Positions 1-8,193 are shown, numbered from the stretch's first letter. The stretch: DNA of 64,000 nucleotides from Desulfovibrio sp. Fe33 (GCF_028532725.1 NZ_JAQKGU010000006.1:124001-188000), one strand, 5' to 3'. The notes: generated from the letters alone by a model not told the origin. Numbers and translations: made by a program.

Positions 1-637
1 AGGCAGCGCCGGCCAGCGCCGCGTCGTCCCAGGTGCGGCCCACGAAGCTGCCCATGAGCCAGAAAACGATGACCGATACCCGTTCGTCGGCCAGATATTT
101 GATGAAGCTGATACCCGCCGAAAGAGTGGCCGAGACGATGACTCCCGCCAGAATGAGGGACGTGGGGGCCAGTTCGCCGTCGCGTCCGGCCAGCGCGATG
201 ACCGCGGCCAGGGTGAGCGCCGCGCCCGCGAAGGCCAGCGTCATCAGGGTGGCGGAGCCGAAAAAGGACAGTCCCAGGAGAAGCGCCAGGGCGGCGCCGA
301 AGGCCGCGCCCGAGGAGACGCCGAGGGTGAACGGGTCGGCCAGAGGGTTGAGCAGGAGCCCCTGGAAGACCGCGCCCGCAACGGCCAGGCCGAAGCCCAC
401 GGCGGCGCAGGTCAGGATGCGCGGCAGCCGGACGTCGAAAAGGATGCCCGCCACCATGCCGTCCATGGAATCCGCCGCCCCCCGCATTCCGTCGAGCAGG
501 CCGCGCAGGACTTCGCCCGGCGGGATGCCGACGACTCCCATGGCGCAGGCGGCCAGCGCCAGCCCGGCCAGCAGGATGGCGAGCAGGGCGACGATCAGGC
601 CGTTGCGGAAGGAGGTGCGGGAGGCGGCGTTCAACAT
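1..637 (-). CDS. FecCD-type ABC transporter permease (3' end cut by window)
   Basis: This is the N-terminal ~212 residues of an inner-membrane permease of the FecCD/BtuC family, which moves iron-siderophore, heme or cobalamin across the membrane with an ATPase and a periplasmic binding protein. The start (MLNAASRTSF) is followed by several hydrophobic helices, and the family signature around LPRILTCAAVGFGLAVAGAV and GVSSGAAFGAAL is clear. It starts 4 bases after the cbiK stop, so both should share the upstream cobalamin riboswitch. The rest of the transporter is presumably beyond position 1. The substrate cannot be told from this piece; the riboswitch and cbiK suggest cobalt or a tetrapyrrole (inference). 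Confidence 0.9.
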   Translation of the reverse strand, partial: MLNAASRTSFRNGLIVALLAILLAGLALAACAMGVVGIPPGEVLRGLLDGMRGAADSMDGMVAGILFDVRLPRILTCAAVGFGLAVAGAVFQGLLLNPLADPFTLGVSSGAAFGAALALLLGLSFFGSATLMTLAFAGAALTLAAVIALAGRDGELAPTSLILAGVIVSATLSAGISFIKYLADERVSVIVFWLMGSFVGRTWDDAALAGAA

Positions 638-641
638 GCGT

Positions 642-1619
642 TTATTTGGCGCTCGGGCCCTGGGCCATGGCGTCGTTGAGGTGGTTCACATAGATGTCGG
701 CCCAGCCGTCGAGCATTCCGAGGCCGCGCAGGTCGGTGGTGACCTTGTAGCCCGCCTTGGTCAGCATGACCTTCCAGGCGTCGTCCTCTTCGCCCGCCAT
801 GTCGTTGGAGGCATGGTCGCCCGCCACGATCATGAACGGCTTGAGCAGGACGTCCTTCTTGCCGGAGGCGGCGAGCTGCGGGGTCATGTCGTCAAAGGAT
901 GGGAATCCCTCCACGCAGCCGATGAAGATGGGGTAGTCGTATTCCGCCTGCAACACCTTCTGGAATTCCGCGTAGATGCCGGTCGAGAAGAAGTCGTTGC
1001 CGTGGCCCATGTAGACCAGGGCGGCGTTCAGTTCGCGGGCGTGGTCCACATCGGCCTTCAGGGTCTTGGCGGCCCGGGCCATGTCCTCGGTGTACGGATA
1101 TTCCTCGCCGGGCAGGCCGAGGGCCGGGCGGCCGAGGGACAGCCGTGCGAAGGGCATGTTCTTGGCCTTGAGGGTGCGGATGGACTTGAGCCCGCCCACC
1201 AGGGTCATCAGATCGTGGAATTCCTCGCCCGCGAAAACGTGCAGGGATTGCACGGTGATGTCGCGGCAACCGTCGTTCTGGAGATCGGCGATGGTGGCCA
1301 GGGGGTGCTTGACGTAGAGGACTTCGGCGGGGATATCCGCATGAGCGGCTTTCCAGGCGTCGTCGTTCTGGCGGCCCTGCCAGATATTGCGGATGATGTT
1401 GGAGGTGAAGGCCAGGCGCACGGGGACGCCGGGGTGAGCCTTCTCGACCTTGGCCTTGATGTTCAGGATCGATTTGACGGCTTCGGGGTAAGAGGTGCCG
1501 AAGGCGGCCAGGACAATGGCCTGTTTGACGGGTTGTGCGTCGTGGTGCCCGGCTTGGGCCGGAACGGCCAACAGCAGAGCGAACAGGCAGAAGACGAAGT
1601 TTCTGACAACTGTCATCAT
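642..1619 (-). CDS. cbiK: Sirohydrochlorin cobaltochelatase CbiK, exported form
   Basis: This 325-residue protein inserts a metal (cobalt) into sirohydrochlorin in anaerobic cobalamin synthesis. Family marks are VLAAFGTSYPEAVKSI near the N-terminus, the histidine motif LHVFAGEEFHDL and YMGHGNDFF. Residues 1-24 form a signal peptide ending AQAG, as in the periplasmic CbiK known from Desulfovibrio vulgaris, where a heme-associated role has been proposed. It is the first gene after the riboswitch. Two ATGs are adjacent (1619 and 1616); the GGAG element is better spaced for 1616. Confidence 0.93.
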   Translation of the reverse strand: MMTVVRNFVFCLFALLLAVPAQAGHHDAQPVKQAIVLAAFGTSYPEAVKSILNIKAKVEKAHPGVPVRLAFTSNIIRNIWQGRQNDDAWKAAHADIPAEVLYVKHPLATIADLQNDGCRDITVQSLHVFAGEEFHDLMTLVGGLKSIRTLKAKNMPFARLSLGRPALGLPGEEYPYTEDMARAAKTLKADVDHARELNAALVYMGHGNDFFSTGIYAEFQKVLQAEYDYPIFIGCVEGFPSFDDMTPQLAASGKKDVLLKPFMIVAGDHASNDMAGEEDDAWKVMLTKAGYKVTTDLRGLGMLDGWADIYVNHLNDAMAQGPSAK

Positions 1620-1649
1620 GTTCTCCGAAAATGGGGGCGGGGAGGGAAA

Positions 1650-1690
1650 GAAAAAGCCCCTTCCTCTTCGAATTCAGAGGAAGAGAGCCC
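1650..1690 (-). terminator. Rho-independent terminator in riboswitch expression platform
   Basis: On the minus strand a stem pairing CTTCCTCT with AGAGGAAG is followed by GGGGC and a T-rich run. It sits between the B12 box and the cbiK start, as expected for a transcriptional OFF switch. Confidence 0.75.
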
Positions 1691-1721
1691 GTATTATCCC
1701 TTCAAAACCTCGGCGGCAAGC

Positions 1722-1905
1722 CCACGTACCACCGCGGCAAGTCCTTGTGATCGCTCCAGGCAGGTCTTCCGGCTGGTCCCTCCCGCTTCCGCCTTCCCAG
1801 GTTGACCCCAGTGGCATGAATGGAAACGGTTCGGCGAGACGTCACGGCGGCGGGTCCGCTCCCGATTCTCACGGGATTCCCTATTGAGTCCGAGGACACC
1901 TGAAC
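1722..1905 (-). promoter_or_regulatory. Cobalamin (B12) riboswitch
   Basis: Read on the minus strand this leader contains, in the correct order, AATAGGGAA, a GGAGCGGACCCGCC segment, GCCACTGGG, GGGAAGGCGG and the B12 box AGCCGGAAGACCTGCC (about 1774-1759). These are the conserved elements of cobalamin riboswitches. It precedes cbiK and the FecCD permease and is followed by a terminator hairpin. Exact outer borders are estimated. Confidence 0.93.
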
Positions 1906-1933
1906 TTGAAGTGAAATATGCTTTCCGCAGTGC

Positions 1934-3604
1934 TTATGTCAAGGATGACCGGGCGTTTTCGGCGATACGTTCCTGAAACTGGCGGATCATCTTTTCGGCG
2001 TCGATGACCAGGGCGTCGGATTCGCCCATCATGCCATAGCCCAGAATGGGGACGTTGAAGATTTCCTCAACCGGGACGGTGAAGCCGGTGATGACCACCT
2101 GTTGCTGGCGCAGGACCTCGTCCACCAGAATGGCCCCCTTGTAGTCGCCGACCCGGACCACGATGGCCTGGGCCCTCTCGATGTTGTCGATCTCCGGCGT
2201 CAGTTCCAGGAGGTCGGCAAGCCGGAGCAGGGAGTGTATCTCGCCGCGCACGTCCACGGTCTCGCGTCCGTCGGGCAGTTCCACCACGTCGGTGCGCCGG
2301 GGCATGTAGATTTCCACCACGTCGCGGCTGGGCATGATGAAGGTGTCTCCGCCGACGCGGCAGACCAGGGCGTCAACAATGCCCTCGTTGGCCGATCTGT
2401 CCAGGGGAATGGAGATGGTGAAGTCTGCGCCCTTGCCCAGTTCGCTCTCGATGGCCACTTCGCCGTCCAGAGCGACCTTGATGGCATTGACGACGGCGTC
2501 CATGCCCACGCCCCGTCCGGAAACGTCGGTGATTTTTTCTGCGGTGGAAAAACCGCTTTGGAGCACGAAGCGGAGTATCTCTTCGTTCGAGTACTCCTTG
2601 TCCGGATCGGCCAGCCCCTTTTCGAGGGCTTTGGACAGGATGCGGTCCGGATCAAGCCCGCGTCCGTCGTCGCCTACCCGGATGAAGGCGTTGTCGCCCT
2701 TGCGCCAGGCGGACAGGGTCACGATCCCGGTTTCGGGCTTGCCCGCGGCCTTGCGCCCCTCGACGTCTTCCAGGCCGTGGTCGACGGCGTTGCGCAGAAG
2801 GTGGACCAGCGGCTCGTTGAGGCTCTCGACAATGGTCTTGTCCAGGGCCAAATCGTCGCCGTGGACCTCGAAATCGAGCTTCTTTCCGATTTTCTGGGAG
2901 AGGCTTTTGACCAGCCGGTGCATGGGCATGAAAATCTGCTTGAGCGGCACCAGACGTATGGCGTTGACCTCCTGCTGGAGCTTGGTGATGACGTTGTCGA
3001 GCTCGCGCAGGCTGGAGGCCACCTGGGCCACGTTGGCGGCCCCGCCTTGGGCGATGACGGCGTAGGTGACCATGAGCTTGCCCACCAGCTCGATGACCCG
3101 GTCCAGGCGGTCCGTGGGGACGCGGATGGAGGCGATGCCTTGCTGCGCGTGCCGGGCGTCCTGCCTGGCGTCGGCTTCCGGGCAGGGCTTTTCTTCGGGG
3201 CTCCCGACAGGTTCGGCTTTTTCCTCGGGAATTTCAGCTTTGGCGGCGGGCGGTTCCTCGAACGCCTTGGCCGCTTCCTCCTCGGTCTCTTCGCGGACAG
3301 GAGAGGGCGGCGCGGTTTTTATCTTGGCGAGGGCGTCGCCGCTGCCTTCGAGCAGGCCGCCCAAGGCGAAGAAAAATTTCTTCTGCGCTTCGCAAATGTT
3401 GAGCATGGCGGTGACGATGTCGTTGTTGACGGGCGTGATGCCGTCTCTGAGCATGTCCAGCAGCGCGATAACTCCGGCCGAGGAGAGCTGCATACACGAG
3501 AGGCCGAGGGCGTCAACCACGGCCTCCACGTTCTGGCCTGTGGCGTCCACCTCGAGAATCCGCCGCTCTATGTCCTCGATGCATTGAATGATGCTGTCCT
3601 GCAT
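1934..3604 (-). CDS. CheA-type histidine kinase lacking its own phosphotransfer domain
   Basis: This 556-residue cytoplasmic kinase has the CheA core. A Pro/Glu-rich linker spans about 92-155, the dimerisation domain about 158-245, and the ATPase has an N box NEPLVHLLRNAVDHGLE (263-279), G1 VGDDGRGLD (310-318) and G2 GRGVGMDAV (363-371). A CheW-like domain spans about 405-550. Residues 1-90 look helical but contain no histidine in an H-x-x-K-G context, so the P1 site is missing or degenerate. The gene follows, 9 bases away, one that encodes an Hpt domain. The two probably act as a split CheA with the CheY upstream (inference). No cheW, cheR, cheB or receptor is adjacent. Confidence 0.9.
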   Translation of the reverse strand: MQDSIIQCIEDIERRILEVDATGQNVEAVVDALGLSCMQLSSAGVIALLDMLRDGITPVNNDIVTAMLNICEAQKKFFFALGGLLEGSGDALAKIKTAPPSPVREETEEEAAKAFEEPPAAKAEIPEEKAEPVGSPEEKPCPEADARQDARHAQQGIASIRVPTDRLDRVIELVGKLMVTYAVIAQGGAANVAQVASSLRELDNVITKLQQEVNAIRLVPLKQIFMPMHRLVKSLSQKIGKKLDFEVHGDDLALDKTIVESLNEPLVHLLRNAVDHGLEDVEGRKAAGKPETGIVTLSAWRKGDNAFIRVGDDGRGLDPDRILSKALEKGLADPDKEYSNEEILRFVLQSGFSTAEKITDVSGRGVGMDAVVNAIKVALDGEVAIESELGKGADFTISIPLDRSANEGIVDALVCRVGGDTFIMPSRDVVEIYMPRRTDVVELPDGRETVDVRGEIHSLLRLADLLELTPEIDNIERAQAIVVRVGDYKGAILVDEVLRQQQVVITGFTVPVEEIFNVPILGYGMMGESDALVIDAEKMIRQFQERIAENARSSLT

Positions 3605-3613
3605 GGTGTCGCC

Positions 3614-4339
3614 TTATTGCGCGGTGAAGTAGGTCTCGCGGTCGGGGTATACGGAAATGGTCTTGTCGAATCCCCAGCCTATGAGAGTCTGTTTGGCGTC
3701 CGGAGAGACGTTGCAGGCGGCAATCCGGAAAGTGACGCCCATGCTGGCCACCGCCGCCCACGCCCCGGACCCGAAGGTCAGCACCCCGTCCAGGTCGAGG
3801 AGCACGGGGTCGCCGGGTTCGATGGACAGGATGGCGGAAATGATGGGCTTGAACTGGGCGTCCAGGTGGACGCGCGGTTCATTGACCTTGATGATGGTCA
3901 CGCCGTTCAGGGTTTCCGTGTCCACGCCCGCTCCGGCGGCTTCGCCGTTGTCCTGCCGGGTGGCGGAAGCCTCCGCGATGAGGCCGAGAACCTCTTCGCG
4001 CTCTGCGGTGTCCGTATCGCCCATGCGCAGTTGTTCGAGGACTTGGAAAATCATGTTCACCCCGCGCGAGAGCAGGGTGACGTTGTCGGGAGACGAGTCC
4101 ACTTCGCCGGACTGCACCTTCTTGAGGAAATCCTCGATCTTGTGGGTGAAGTGGGAAGCCTCCTCGAAGCCCGCCATAAAGCCGGTGACGCCCTTGATGG
4201 TGTGCAGAGGGCGGGCCAGTATTTCAATTCCCTGCCCGAGGTCTCCGTTCTCGAGCAGTTCAAGGCCCTCCATCACCTGCGGGTAGTACTTGTCGTTGAC
4301 CTCGGAGAAGAACTCCTCGACCATCGGGTCTTCGCTCAT
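3614..4339 (-). CDS. Hpt-STAS fusion protein, phosphotransfer partner of the split CheA
   Basis: This 241-residue protein starts with a histidine phosphotransfer domain: LARPLHTIKGVTGFMAG carries the predicted phospho-histidine H46 with K49 and G50. After a linker, residues about 130-235 resemble a STAS domain (NGVTIIKVNEPRVHLDAQF, then PVLLDLDGVLTFGSGAW), the fold used by anti-sigma-factor antagonists. It lies between the cheY-like and cheA-like genes and gives the kinase the missing P1 function. The STAS part may be a docking or output module (inference). The STAS call is weaker than the Hpt call. Confidence 0.82.
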   Translation of the reverse strand: MSEDPMVEEFFSEVNDKYYPQVMEGLELLENGDLGQGIEILARPLHTIKGVTGFMAGFEEASHFTHKIEDFLKKVQSGEVDSSPDNVTLLSRGVNMIFQVLEQLRMGDTDTAEREEVLGLIAEASATRQDNGEAAGAGVDTETLNGVTIIKVNEPRVHLDAQFKPIISAILSIEPGDPVLLDLDGVLTFGSGAWAAVASMGVTFRIAACNVSPDAKQTLIGWGFDKTISVYPDRETYFTAQ

Positions 4340-4354
4340 GTTTGATCCTCGGTC

Positions 4355-4750
4355 CTACTTGTGCAGAAGTCCCAGTTTTTCCAGTTCGGCATACAGCTTG
4401 TCCTTGGCGACCGGCTTGACGATGTAGGCAGAAGCCTCGCCGTCGTGGAAGGTGCGGATGACCGTCTGGGGATCGTCCAGGGCCGTGGTCATGATGACCT
4501 TGACTCTCGGGCGGTAGCCGTTTTCCGTTTCGAGATTCCGAATTCGCTGCAATGCCTCGATGCCGTCCACCTCCGGCATCATGATGTCCATGAGGATCAG
4601 ATCGTAGGGCCTGTTTTCGTCATGGCCCATCTTGAAAGCCTCGACCGCTTCCCGGCCGTTGACCACGATGTCCACGTCGAACAGGGTCATCAGGAACGAC
4701 CGTAGGACCTTTCGGCTCAGGAATTCGTCTTCGACAATGAGTGCACGCAT
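4355..4750 (-). CDS. CheY-like single-domain response regulator
   Basis: This 131-residue receiver domain starts MRALIVEDEFLSRKVLRSF. It has the acidic pair (E8-D9), the phospho-acceptor in YDLILMDIMMPEVDG, the conserved threonine in MTTALDD and the lysine in YIVKPVAK. The start at 4750 is supported by GGAG six bases upstream; an open frame continues further upstream but without family similarity. It is the first gene of the cheY / Hpt-STAS / cheA-like operon and likely receives phosphate from the Hpt histidine. Confidence 0.92.
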   Translation of the reverse strand: MRALIVEDEFLSRKVLRSFLMTLFDVDIVVNGREAVEAFKMGHDENRPYDLILMDIMMPEVDGIEALQRIRNLETENGYRPRVKVIMTTALDDPQTVIRTFHDGEASAYIVKPVAKDKLYAELEKLGLLHK

Positions 4751-4931
4751 TTTGTTCTCCGCTTCTTGCCGGGGAAAGGGATTCAAGCTTCCTTTTCCTA
4801 TGTATATCAAAAAAATGTCAATATAATGATAGGAATTAATTGTTCTCAACACATTATAATCTTGACATTTGCCCGAATGGAAAGCGCGCTGCGGGGTTGC
4901 CAAATGGCGACATAATGGATACCAACGCCGC
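4751..4931. promoter_or_regulatory. Divergent AT-rich promoter region
   Basis: This short AT-rich gap separates the leftward cheY operon from the rightward trmH. TATAAT hexamers occur on the plus strand at 4822-4827 and 4855-4860, and ATTATAAT occurs on the minus strand in the same stretch. No hexamer pair is good enough to fix a start site. Confidence 0.4.
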
Positions 4932-5522
4932 ATGATCAGAAAGATTACGGAAGAAAGGAAAAAACGTATTGACGGGGTGTTGGCCAGGAGACAAAAAGAC
5001 CTGACGTTGGTCATGGATAATATTTGGGACCCTCACAACGTCTCGGCGGTTCTCAGGAGCTGCGACGCTTTCGGGGTGGCCGGAGTGCATTTGTACTACA
5101 CGGATTCCCAGTGGCCGGACCTGGCCAAGAAGACTTCGGGCTCGGCCAAGAAATGGATCGAGCTCACCCGCCACGTGGACGCTGCCGACATGGTCGGCCA
5201 TCTCAAGGAGCAGGGTATTCGAATTCTCAGAACGGGGTTCTCCGAATCGGCACGGCCGGTCATGGACTTCGATTTCACCAAACCCACCGCTATAATATTG
5301 AGCAACGAGCACCGGGGCACATCCCCGGAGCTGGCCAAGCTCGCGCCCGACGAAATCTACATACCCATGCAGGGCATGGTCCAGAGCTTCAACGTATCGG
5401 TGGCCGCGGCCATCATCCTCTATCAGGCGTTCGTTCAGCGCGACGCCGCCGGCATGTACGACAATCCCTCCCTTTCGCGGGAGGAACTGGAATCGCTTAA
5501 AACCGAATGGTATTCGAGATAA
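4932..5522 (+). CDS. TrmH/SpoU-family RNA 2'-O-methyltransferase
   Basis: This 196-residue SPOUT enzyme uses S-adenosylmethionine to methylate a ribose in tRNA or rRNA. Motif 1 DNIWDPHNVSAVLRSCDAFG, motif 2 IILSNEHRGTSPE and motif 3 YIPMQGMVQSFNVSVAAAI are all clear and place it close to TrmH, which modifies G18 of tRNA. The ATG at 4932 lacks a strong Shine-Dalgarno sequence; a TTG at 4869 is the only in-frame alternative and adds atypical residues. It is followed after 10 bases by tsaC, another tRNA modification gene, so the pair is probably co-transcribed. Confidence 0.9.
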   Translation: MIRKITEERKKRIDGVLARRQKDLTLVMDNIWDPHNVSAVLRSCDAFGVAGVHLYYTDSQWPDLAKKTSGSAKKWIELTRHVDAADMVGHLKEQGIRILRTGFSESARPVMDFDFTKPTAIILSNEHRGTSPELAKLAPDEIYIPMQGMVQSFNVSVAAAIILYQAFVQRDAAGMYDNPSLSREELESLKTEWYSR

Positions 5523-5532
5523 GGAGGCTGTC

Positions 5533-6144
5533 ATGCAAGAGTTGCTCAAGGTTCTGCGTTCAGACGGCATCGTGATCTATCCCACAGAAACTCTCTACGC
5601 GCTGGGTTGCGACGCCACCAGCGCCGCGGCCTGCGACCGCGTGGCCAGAGTGAAAGGGCGTCCCAAGGACCGGCCTCTTCCCCTGATTATCGGAGGCCTG
5701 GACATGTTGGCTCTGGTGACTGCCGAAAAAAGCCGATCCCTTGTGGATCTGGCGGCCGCGTTCTGGCCCGGTCCGCTGTCCATCCTGGTCAAGGCGCTGC
5801 CCGAGCTTCCCTCCTGGCTGTCCGACGACGAGGGGTACACTTCGGTCCGCTGGTCAGGCCACCCCTTCGCCTCCGAACTGTCCCGCAGGTTTCGTAAGCC
5901 CATAGTCGCCACCAGCGCGAATCTGTCCGGCAAGCCCCCGGCGGCCCTGCCCGAGGATATCGATCCGCAGTTGCTGGAGATGGTGGACGGATACTATTTC
6001 GATCCGCCGTGGCCGCGCGGGCACAAGGCGTCCACCGTGGTCAGAATGCTCGGGTCGAGCAAGCTGGAGGTTATCCGGGAAGGTGAAATTTCCATCAAGA
6101 AACTTTGCGACAAGGGTTTTTCCGTGGCCGTGCGCAACTCCTGA
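5533..6144 (+). CDS. Threonylcarbamoyl-AMP synthase, Sua5/YciO/YrdC family
   Basis: This 203-residue enzyme makes threonylcarbamoyl-AMP from threonine, bicarbonate and ATP for the t6A base at tRNA position 37. The nucleotide-binding start GIVIYPTETLYALGCDA, KGRPKDRPLPLII and SANLSGKPP are standard for the YrdC domain. AAGGAGG lies just before the ATG. The C-terminal Sua5 extension is absent, giving the short TsaC form. A YciO-like paralogue of unknown role cannot be excluded. Confidence 0.9.
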   Translation: MQELLKVLRSDGIVIYPTETLYALGCDATSAAACDRVARVKGRPKDRPLPLIIGGLDMLALVTAEKSRSLVDLAAAFWPGPLSILVKALPELPSWLSDDEGYTSVRWSGHPFASELSRRFRKPIVATSANLSGKPPAALPEDIDPQLLEMVDGYYFDPPWPRGHKASTVVRMLGSSKLEVIREGEISIKKLCDKGFSVAVRNS

Positions 6145-6211
6145 CCGTGTCGCGCGGGTCAAAAAACTTGAACCCGCATACACCGCCAGTGGACCTTTGC
6201 AGGGTCCGGGT

Positions 6212-6250
6212 AAAAAATCTTGTACCCTTTTGAGGGGACAGGATTTTTTT
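6212..6250 (+). terminator. Terminator after tsaC
   Basis: A long stem pairs the A-rich arm 6212-6227 with 6234-6250 and ends in a run of seven T. It has one mismatch and one G-T pair. Because both arms carry A/T runs it could also work on the minus strand. Two smaller hairpins (around 6155-6177 and 6191-6206) precede it. Confidence 0.8.
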
Positions 6251-6322
6251 CTTGCCTTTTCGATTATATATAACTAATTGATTTTATTAAAATTACATAA
6301 AAAATGAAACTTTTTGGATCGT

Positions 6323-6339
6323 TTGGCACAGGGGTTGCT
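6323..6339 (+). promoter_or_regulatory. Sigma-54 (-24/-12) promoter
   Basis: TTGGCAC at 6323-6329 and TTGCT at 6335-6339 match the sigma-54 consensus, with exactly ten bases between the GG (6325-6326) and GC (6337-6338) pairs. A transcript would start near 6350. The next gene (Nudix) begins 284 bases further on. Confidence 0.8.
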
Positions 6340-6349
6340 AATATTAAAG

Positions 6350-6425
6350 CAAGTTCTTCCTTTTTTTGCACACGAGATAATCAAGGCTTCACCGGATGGT
6401 CCGATGGAGCCTTTCTCGTATGGTT
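6350..6425 (+). ncRNA. Possible small RNA with long hairpin downstream of sigma-54 promoter
   Basis: Immediately downstream of the predicted start, CGAGA (6373-6377) pairs with TCTCG (6414-6418), and 6383-6396 pairs with 6400-6413. The result is a ~18-bp stem with a five-base bulge, one C-A mismatch and a TGG loop. The region has no convincing reading frame. It may be a small RNA or a structured 5' leader of the Nudix gene; the sequence alone does not decide. Confidence 0.4.
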
Positions 6426-6633
6426 TGTCGTACAGTTTTATATCAAATAAAATCAGTATATTATTAAGTCTCTTTTGCCCGAATGACAGCGGCGTGCCGG
6501 GGGGCGCCGGGGCGTCGCTTGGCGCAGGAGGGAAGTCCGCCGGGTTAAAAAAATGGAATTCGGCCGTTCCGGGTTTGACTTGGCGGGCGAGTTTGTGAAC
6601 AGTCCGTGGGTGAATCAGTCAATGGAGCGTGCA

Positions 6634-7107
6634 ATGGGCAAAGTTCGGGCCTGCCCCCACTGCGGGGGCGAAATAGAGGTGTACCGTAATCCCGCGCCTA
6701 CGGTGGACGTGGTCATCGTGACGGCGTTGCCGGAAGGCGGGGAGGGCGTGGTCCTCATCGAGCGGAGCAATCCGCCGCTCGGGTGGGCGCTGCCCGGCGG
6801 TTTCATCGATTACGGAGAGACCTGCGAACAGGCCGCCGTTCGGGAGATGAAGGAAGAGACCGGGCTGGACGTGCGCCTCACCGGCTTGCTCGGGGTCTAT
6901 TCGGACCCGGACCGCGATCCGCGCAGGCATACCATGAGCGTGGTCTACACCGGCGAGCCCGAGGACCCTGCCCGGCTCAAAGCGGGAGACGACGCGGCCG
7001 GGGCCAAGGTTTTTCCTCTGGGCGAGTGGCCCGAACTGGCCTTCGACCATGCGCGGATTCTGGCGGATTTCCTGGCTCGGCGGGATAGCTGTCCCGAGGC
7101 GGATTGA
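6634..7107 (+). CDS. Nudix hydrolase with N-terminal zinc-ribbon-like motif
   Basis: This 157-residue protein carries a full Nudix box ([20 protein letters not shown] followed by ETGLD), so it hydrolyses a nucleoside-diphosphate-linked substrate, probably an ADP-sugar, NADH-like compound or damaged nucleotide. Residues 6-11 (CPHCGG) resemble half of the zinc ribbon of NADH pyrophosphatases. The ATG at 6634 has GGAG six bases upstream; in-frame ATGs at 6553 and 6622 lack this. It may be transcribed from the sigma-54 promoter at 6323 with a long leader (inference). Confidence 0.88.
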   Translation: MGKVRACPHCGGEIEVYRNPAPTVDVVIVTALPEGGEGVVLIERSNPPLGWALPGGFIDYGETCEQAAVREMKEETGLDVRLTGLLGVYSDPDRDPRRHTMSVVYTGEPEDPARLKAGDDAAGAKVFPLGEWPELAFDHARILADFLARRDSCPEAD

Positions 7108-7180
7108 CTTGCCTCATGGGCGAGCGTAGCTTCCCGAAACCGGGCTTGACCCGGCAGACCGCTTTCAAGGTGACATAACA

Positions 7181-8191
7181 ATGCGAACCCTGTGCATAAC
7201 CCTCGGGGACCCATGCGGCCTCGGCCCCGAGCTGGTGACTCGTCATTTTCTGGACGGCGGGCGGACCGCCGACCGATTCCTGCTTCTTGGGCCGGTTTCA
7301 ACCCTGGACCGCGAACTGGCCAGGCTGGGAGCGCCCCGTTTCTTTTCCCTCCTCGATTCTCCCGAGCAGATCGCCGACAAGGGGCCCGGCGTCTACCTGT
7401 ATCAGCCGCCTGAACTCGACGGCGTCGAATTCCCCCCGGCCTGCCCTTGCCGCGAGGGTGGACTGGCCGCAGGCGTCAGCCTGGATACGGCCGTTCATGT
7501 TCTCAAGTCCGGGCTGGCGCAGGGCCTTTTGACCTGCCCCCTGAACAAGGCCATGCTCAATGCTGCCGGATTCGACTTCCCCGGGCACACGGAGTTTCTC
7601 GCGGAGAAGCTCGGCGTGGGGCGGGACAACGTGTGTATGCATTTGTGCGGCCACGATCCGGACGACCCTTCGCCCAAGCTGCGGGTCAGCCTGGTGACCA
7701 CCCACCCGCGTCTTCGGGATGTGCCCGGCCTTGTCACCCGGGAGCGTATTCTGCATTGCCTGCGGCTGACCTCCGATTTTCTGCGTACCCTCGGCCTTGA
7801 AGGCCCCATAGGCGTCTGCGGCCTCAATCCCCATGCGGGTGAGTCCGGCCGTATCGGAGACGAGGAGATCACCACCATCATCCCCGCTCTTGAGCAGGCC
7901 GCCGCCGAAGGCATTCTGGCCGCCGGGCCCGTGCCGGGCGACACCATCTTCCATTTCGCCGCCCAGGGACGTTATCCGGCCGTGTTGGCCATGTACCACG
8001 ACCAGGGCCTCGCTCCGCTCAAGCTGCTTCATTTCAGCCGCGCCGTGAATGTCACGCTGGGGCTGCCGTATCCGCGCACTTCTCCCGATCACGGCACCGG
8101 ATATGATCTGGTGGGAACGGGCGAGGCGTCCATCGACAGCTTCAGGGCCGCGCTGGACATGCTCCGCAAACTCGTCGGTAAAACGAGGTGA
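7181..8191 (+). CDS. pdxA: 4-hydroxythreonine-4-phosphate dehydrogenase PdxA
   Basis: This 336-residue NAD-dependent dehydrogenase acts in pyridoxal 5'-phosphate synthesis. Family marks are ITLGDPCGLGPELV at the N-terminus, LNKAMLNAAGFDFPGHTEFL, GLNPHAGESGRIG, and PAVLAMYHDQGLAPLKLLHF with a metal-ligand histidine. AAGGTGA precedes the ATG. Its end is directly joined to gmhB. A PdxA2-type enzyme of another pathway is possible but not suggested by the neighbours. Confidence 0.94.
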   Translation: MRTLCITLGDPCGLGPELVTRHFLDGGRTADRFLLLGPVSTLDRELARLGAPRFFSLLDSPEQIADKGPGVYLYQPPELDGVEFPPACPCREGGLAAGVSLDTAVHVLKSGLAQGLLTCPLNKAMLNAAGFDFPGHTEFLAEKLGVGRDNVCMHLCGHDPDDPSPKLRVSLVTTHPRLRDVPGLVTRERILHCLRLTSDFLRTLGLEGPIGVCGLNPHAGESGRIGDEEITTIIPALEQAAAEGILAAGPVPGDTIFHFAAQGRYPAVLAMYHDQGLAPLKLLHFSRAVNVTLGLPYPRTSPDHGTGYDLVGTGEASIDSFRAALDMLRKLVGKTR

Positions 8192-8193
8192 CG

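Noticed and set aside
33-1805. Long plus-strand open frame over cbiK and the riboswitch
   Set aside because: It is antisense to cbiK and the permease, which have clear family motifs; its translation is low-complexity and unlike known proteins.
2102-4345. Very long plus-strand open frame over the CheA-like operon
   Set aside because: It mirrors the GC-rich codon pattern of the genes on the other strand and has no recognisable domain. Similar antisense frames over pta, PFOR, lctP and typA were rejected for the same reason.
6314-6598. 94-residue frame downstream of the sigma-54 promoter
   Set aside because: Its start overlaps the promoter itself, there is no ribosome-binding site, and the sequence has no coding character.
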